Source: an uncultured Selenomonadales bacterium
GTDB taxonomy: Bacteria; Bacillota; Clostridia; Christensenellales; QALW01
Assembly: GCA_905200615.1 (NCBI GenBank)
Contig: CAJKLB010000044.1
Coordinates: 1-16,868, forward strand
DNA: 16,868 nucleotides
Reading direction: 5' to 3'
A program made the position numbers and the translations under genes. Below the pieces are notes generated by a model. The model saw only the letters and a program-made list of their open reading frames with translations. It was not told the DNA's origin and ran no database searches. Positions 14,391 through 16,868 of the stretch are shown here, one piece after another. Each line of letters starts with the position of its first letter. The first letter of the stretch is position 1.

Positions 14391-15386
14391 TTATGTTTTT
14401 ACACAAGAAGAACATAACCAAGATACAGTATCTTTCAGCGTTTGAAAGATATCCCGCGGCATATATCCGAGTTCTGCGGTGGCTTTATCGTGTGAAAATT
14501 TATCATTGCTGTGCAGTGTACACAGAGAATACTTCGTGTACAGCGGCCGCGATTTTTTTATTTTGGCATAAGCTTTCATAAAGGGTAAAGCCGCTTTTGC
14601 CATCCATAAGGGCAGCGTAGGCAGTTTCCTTCCGCCGTGAATACGCCGAATCATTTTTAAAAGATCTTTGATTTCATAATGACGATTGGAGAGTATATAG
14701 CATTCTCCGCTTTTTCCCTTTTCAAGTGCCCGCAGACAGCCGTCGGCTACATCCCGCACATCTACAAAATCATATCCTCCCTTTACGCAAGCGGGGAGTT
14801 TTCCGTGAATATAGTCATTTACCAACTGTACTAAATGATTTCCAGAACGGTCATACGGACCTAATATGCCTGAAGGATGGACAATGACCGCATTTAGTCC
14901 GGCAACAGCGGCGTCCAGGACGGCTTGGGTGGCTTCGGCTTTGGTTTTTGCATAACCGCCTTCCACTTCTGCTTGCGAGAAATGCTGGATTTCGTGCAGC
15001 ACCAAGTTATTGTCTTTTTCCGGAATCGCATGAACTGAACTTACATACAGTAAGCGTTTAATCGGATATTCCCGGCACAATTGCAGAATATTTTTTGTAC
15101 CTTTTACGTTTACGTCATAAAGGTTGGGCGAAACTTGTTCTGATATATCTACAATTCCCGCGGTATGAATTACATAGGTTTCATATTGTTCACAGCCTTC
15201 AAATAACGGCCGCAAGGTTTCAATCTTTCGTACATCTCCTTTGATATATTGGGCATTGTCAAGCAAAGGCCCGGTTTCATTTTCTAAAATCAACCCTTTT
15301 ATATCAATGTCTTTTCCGTTTAACATTCGTATAATTGTGTTCCCTAAATGACCGGCAGCGCCTGTAATTAAAAATTGCTTTTTCAT
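14391..15386 (-). CDS. NAD-dependent epimerase/dehydratase, extended SDR family
   Basis: This 331-residue extended short-chain dehydrogenase/reductase carries the nucleotide motif TGAAGHLG (8-15), D51-V at the adenine-binding position and SSVHA (116-120). The catalytic Y145-A-K-T-K149 is followed by HPSGILGPYD (170-179) and FVDVRDVADG (207-216). The overall pattern is closest to the dihydroflavonol-4-reductase-like/HpnA-like group, which reduces carbonyls or modifies nucleotide sugars. The substrate cannot be fixed. The start ATG has AAAGGGG about 11 bases upstream, slightly far. It is divergent from a TetR-family gene, the common layout in which the TetR protein represses its neighbour. A candidate promoter at 15445-15473 and palindromes lie in between. 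The family call is certain, the reaction is not. Confidence 0.88.
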   Translation of the reverse strand: MKKQFLITGAAGHLGNTIIRMLNGKDIDIKGLILENETGPLLDNAQYIKGDVRKIETLRPLFEGCEQYETYVIHTAGIVDISEQVSPNLYDVNVKGTKNILQLCREYPIKRLLYVSSVHAIPEKDNNLVLHEIQHFSQAEVEGGYAKTKAEATQAVLDAAVAGLNAVIVHPSGILGPYDRSGNHLVQLVNDYIHGKLPACVKGGYDFVDVRDVADGCLRALEKGKSGECYILSNRHYEIKDLLKMIRRIHGGRKLPTLPLWMAKAALPFMKAYAKIKKSRPLYTKYSLCTLHSNDKFSHDKATAELGYMPRDIFQTLKDTVSWLCSSCVKT

Positions 15387-15389
15387 ATG

Positions 15390-15469
15390 TTTTACACACC
15401 CCTTTCATTTACTACACAAAGTGTTGATTTTTATCTTTATATGTATTATACTATAAATGCTGTGTAAAA
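15390..15469. promoter_or_regulatory. Nested inverted repeats in the SDR gene leader and promoter
   Basis: A compact palindrome, ACAC-AAA-GTGT (15414-15424), is flanked by the matching pair TTTTACACA (15390-15398) and TGTGTAAAA (15461-15469). The outer right arm lies in the spacer and the edge of the -35 of the SDR promoter. They are candidate sites for the divergent TetR protein. Confidence 0.45.
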
Positions 15470-15473
15470 ACAA
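15445..15473 (-). promoter_or_regulatory. Candidate promoter of the SDR gene
   Basis: Minus strand -35 TTGTTT (15473 to 15468), 17-base spacer, -10 TATAAT (15450 to 15445). The start would be near 15438, giving a leader of about 50 bases. Confidence 0.55.
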
Positions 15474-15505
15474 CAATCATCTTTTGGTTCTTTATGTTTT
15501 TTTTA

Positions 15506-15527
15506 TACAAATCATACATAGTTTGTA
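15506..15527. promoter_or_regulatory. TACAAA-N10-TTTGTA inverted repeat, candidate TetR autoregulation site
   Basis: Six-base arms at 15506-15511 and 15522-15527. The right arm overlaps the -35 of the proposed promoter of the TetR gene. The size and position suit a TetR dimer site. Confidence 0.4.
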
Positions 15528-15551
15528 CAGTAAAAATAAAAATAATAAAAT
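15523..15551 (+). promoter_or_regulatory. Candidate promoter of the TetR gene
   Basis: -35 TTGTAC (15523-15528), 17-base spacer, -10 TAAAAT (15546-15551). The short leader carries AAGGAG before the ATG at 15573. Confidence 0.5.
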
Positions 15552-15572
15552 TATTTACAAAGGAGATATCGT

Positions 15573-16172
15573 ATGGACAAAAAAGAAACGGATCATCGTG
15601 TACGGGTTACGAATATGCTTATTCGTCGGGCACTGATGGAACTTTTAAAGCAAAAGCCGCTGCAGAGTATATCCATTAAAGAACTTTGCGAAAAAGCAGA
15701 GATCAATCGCGGCACTTTTTATGCGCATTACACCGATTTATATGACCTTCTTGCAAAGGTGGAAGCCGATATGACGGAAGATTTAATGCATGCGTTGGAG
15801 CCCCTGTTGAACGAAGATAGCGGAGATCAGACGTATTTGAAAATCACGGCCGGTGTCTTTCGCTGCTTAAAAGAAAATGCGGATATTTGTACCGTAACGC
15901 TGGGACCTTACGGAGATAAAAATTTTGCCGCGCGTTTGATTAATATGGGAAGAGAACGCTGCATTGAAAAATATACGGCCTACTTTTCTCACGCGGACAG
16001 AAAACAGATTGATTATTTTTATGCATTTGTCAGTGCCGGATGTATCGGCTTGTTGGAAAAATGGCTGGCGGAAGGCATGAGCACCAGTGCGGAAGAAATC
16101 GCTGAGATTACGGAAAATATCATGATGCAGGGAATTCAATTTTTAAATTCGGGACAAAAGGAGAGAGGATAA
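15573..16172 (+). CDS. TetR/AcrR-family transcriptional regulator
   Basis: The protein has 199 residues. The N-terminal TetR helix-turn-helix (about 10-65) includes LLKQKPLQSISIKELCEKA, then EINRGTFYAHYTDLYDLLAK, the signature turn and recognition helix. The C-terminal half (about 80-190) has the helical ligand/dimer domain pattern I associate with the TetR_C_8-type group of Bacillota (NADICTVTLG, then GCIGLLEKWLAEGM and ITENIMMQGIQFL). AAGGAG lies about eight bases before the ATG. It is divergent from the SDR gene and probably represses it and itself, with an inducer that may be the SDR substrate. Candidate operators are the palindromes at 15414-15424 and 15506-15527. The family is certain, ligand and targets are inferred. 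Confidence 0.93.
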   Translation: MDKKETDHRVRVTNMLIRRALMELLKQKPLQSISIKELCEKAEINRGTFYAHYTDLYDLLAKVEADMTEDLMHALEPLLNEDSGDQTYLKITAGVFRCLKENADICTVTLGPYGDKNFAARLINMGRERCIEKYTAYFSHADRKQIDYFYAFVSAGCIGLLEKWLAEGMSTSAEEIAEITENIMMQGIQFLNSGQKERG

Positions 16173-16220
16173 GAGGCTAAAAGAACGTCAAAAAAATGCC
16201 CGAATCAGCGGCGGAATTGT

Positions 16221-16868
16221 TTATTGTTCGAGTATTTCAGCGGTAGGCGTTGCATGTTCCGGAGCAGGTGCAGAAGATAACGGTGGCTCACTTGGTTGAG
16301 GTGCAGAAGATACCGGTGGTTTACTTGGCTCGGGTGTGGAAGAAGGCAGGGGAGTATCGCTTGGCCGCGGAGCGGGAGATTCCGTGGACGCTGTGGCTGC
16401 GGTTAAAGGCATCTTTTGAAAACTGAGGTGGTCTAATAACTCTACATTGATTGTCTCATAAGCGTTTTCACTTTCTATTGTGTTTCCTTTAATTTTCATA
16501 AGGTATTTATTATCCCATACAAATTCAGCGTAACGTGCGGCTACAATAGTCACATAACCATCCGTACCGGTTATATCTACTTCATGGGCAGTGCGTGTAG
16601 GACCGGTAGCTTCATCGTTTTCTTGGATTCCCATTTGATAATTGTATAATCCGCCCATGCCATCTTCTTTTGCAATAGGAATCAATTCTTCATTAATATA
16701 GTATATTTCAATTGTATATAAATATCCTCCGTCCGTACAGTAATAAGTAAAAGAAGGTGGACATTTTATATTATCATATTTGGGAGATAACATTATTTGT
16801 TCTCTATAAGGACGTGAAGATGCAGGTTGTTCGTCAAAGTATGGACGAACAAGATAGCCCTCATTTTT
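16221..16868 (-). CDS. C-terminal part of an unknown protein with Pro/Ser-rich repeat tail, 5' end outside the window
   Basis: The frame is open without a stop from 16868 to a TAA at 16221, so at least 215 residues are seen. The ATG at 16793 is internal: the codons before it are protein-like (GYLVRPYFDEQ) and no ribosome binding site precedes it. The visible part begins with an aromatic, beta-rich segment (PPSFTYYCTDGGYLYTIEIY, then HEVDITGTDGYVTIVAARYA). It ends in a tail of about 60 residues dominated by Pro, Ser, Thr and Ala. The tail carries an 11-residue tandem repeat, SxPPxSSAPxP, twice, plus a degenerate third copy. Such tails are common as linkers of secreted or membrane-attached proteins. 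The signal or anchor, if any, would lie off the right edge. I do not recognise the family. It is convergent with the TetR gene. Confidence 0.7.
   Translation of the reverse strand, partial: KNEGYLVRPYFDEQPASSRPYREQIMLSPKYDNIKCPPSFTYYCTDGGYLYTIEIYYINEELIPIAKEDGMGGLYNYQMGIQENDEATGPTRTAHEVDITGTDGYVTIVAARYAEFVWDNKYLMKIKGNTIESENAYETINVELLDHLSFQKMPLTAATASTESPAPRPSDTPLPSSTPEPSKPPVSSAPQPSEPPLSSAPAPEHATPTAEILEQ
16267..16332 (-). repeat. 33-bp tandem repeat inside the Pro/Ser-rich tail
   Basis: GGTGCAGAAGATAmCGGTGG (m = A or C) starts at 16267 and again at 16300, exactly 33 bases apart; a third, degenerate copy (GGTGTGGAAGAAGG) follows. The period of 11 codons keeps the frame, so copy number could change without disrupting the protein. 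Confidence 0.7.

Noticed and set aside
14391..16172. SDR plus TetR pair as part of the sugar pathway
   Set aside because: It has its own promoters and is separated from lacZ by a bidirectional terminator. The SDR type is not specific to sugars, so a functional link is unsupported.
1..16868. CRISPR array, tRNA, rRNA or riboswitch
   Set aside because: I found no regularly spaced direct repeats of CRISPR size, no cloverleaf-like segment and no recognisable riboswitch core on either strand by eye.

Overview
The window looks like an accessory, sugar-handling stretch of a low-to-moderate GC Bacillota genome, most likely Clostridia. The grounds are strong AGGAGG-type ribosome binding sites, sigma-A-like promoters with 17-bp spacers, U-tailed hairpin terminators, and typical clostridial families (two AraC regulators, an XRE regulator, a TetR regulator with a Clostridia-type C-terminal domain). 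The species cannot be fixed from the sequence alone.

Layout. (1) 1-1318: a PD-(D/E)XK-like nuclease-fold gene on the minus strand, frameshifted at a run of nine A, divergent from a small XRE-type regulator. (2) 1328-4322: an AraC-family regulator divergent from a two-gene operon of a TIM-barrel sugar isomerase/epimerase and a Gfo/Idh/MocA oxidoreductase, closed by a strong terminator. (3) 4323-5180: no intact gene; it holds a decayed IS3-family transposase with two frameshifts and a nonsense codon. (4) 5181-8704: a tight minus-strand operon read in the order TIM-barrel enzyme, Gfo/Idh/MocA oxidoreductase, TIM-barrel enzyme, glucosamine-6-phosphate deaminase (nagB). It starts from a near-consensus promoter preceded by three direct repeats. 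(5) 9061-9806: a four-helix membrane protein of unknown function with its own promoter and terminator. (6) 9807-10307: no convincing gene. (7) 10308-14363: an AraC-family regulator divergent from a full-length GH2 beta-galactosidase (lacZ), followed by a bidirectional terminator. (8) 14391-16172: an extended-SDR epimerase/dehydratase divergent from a TetR-family regulator. (9) 16221-16868: the C-terminal part of a protein with a Pro/Ser-rich repeat tail, running off the right edge.

How it fits together. Two separate cassettes repeat one logic: an NAD(P)-dependent Gfo/Idh/MocA oxidoreductase beside a metal-dependent TIM-barrel isomerase/epimerase. In known systems this pairing oxidises a sugar hydroxyl to a keto group, then epimerises, isomerises or eliminates, and sometimes reduces again. 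NagB would feed the product of the minus operon to fructose-6-phosphate, and the beta-galactosidase would release galactosides. No transporter, kinase or deacetylase is present in the window, so the substrate is unknown. The clearest new signals are regulatory: two different sets of direct repeats at 21-22 bp spacing, one at each cassette promoter and both in AraC-like geometry, and a pair of face-to-face overlapping promoters between the first AraC gene and its target operon.
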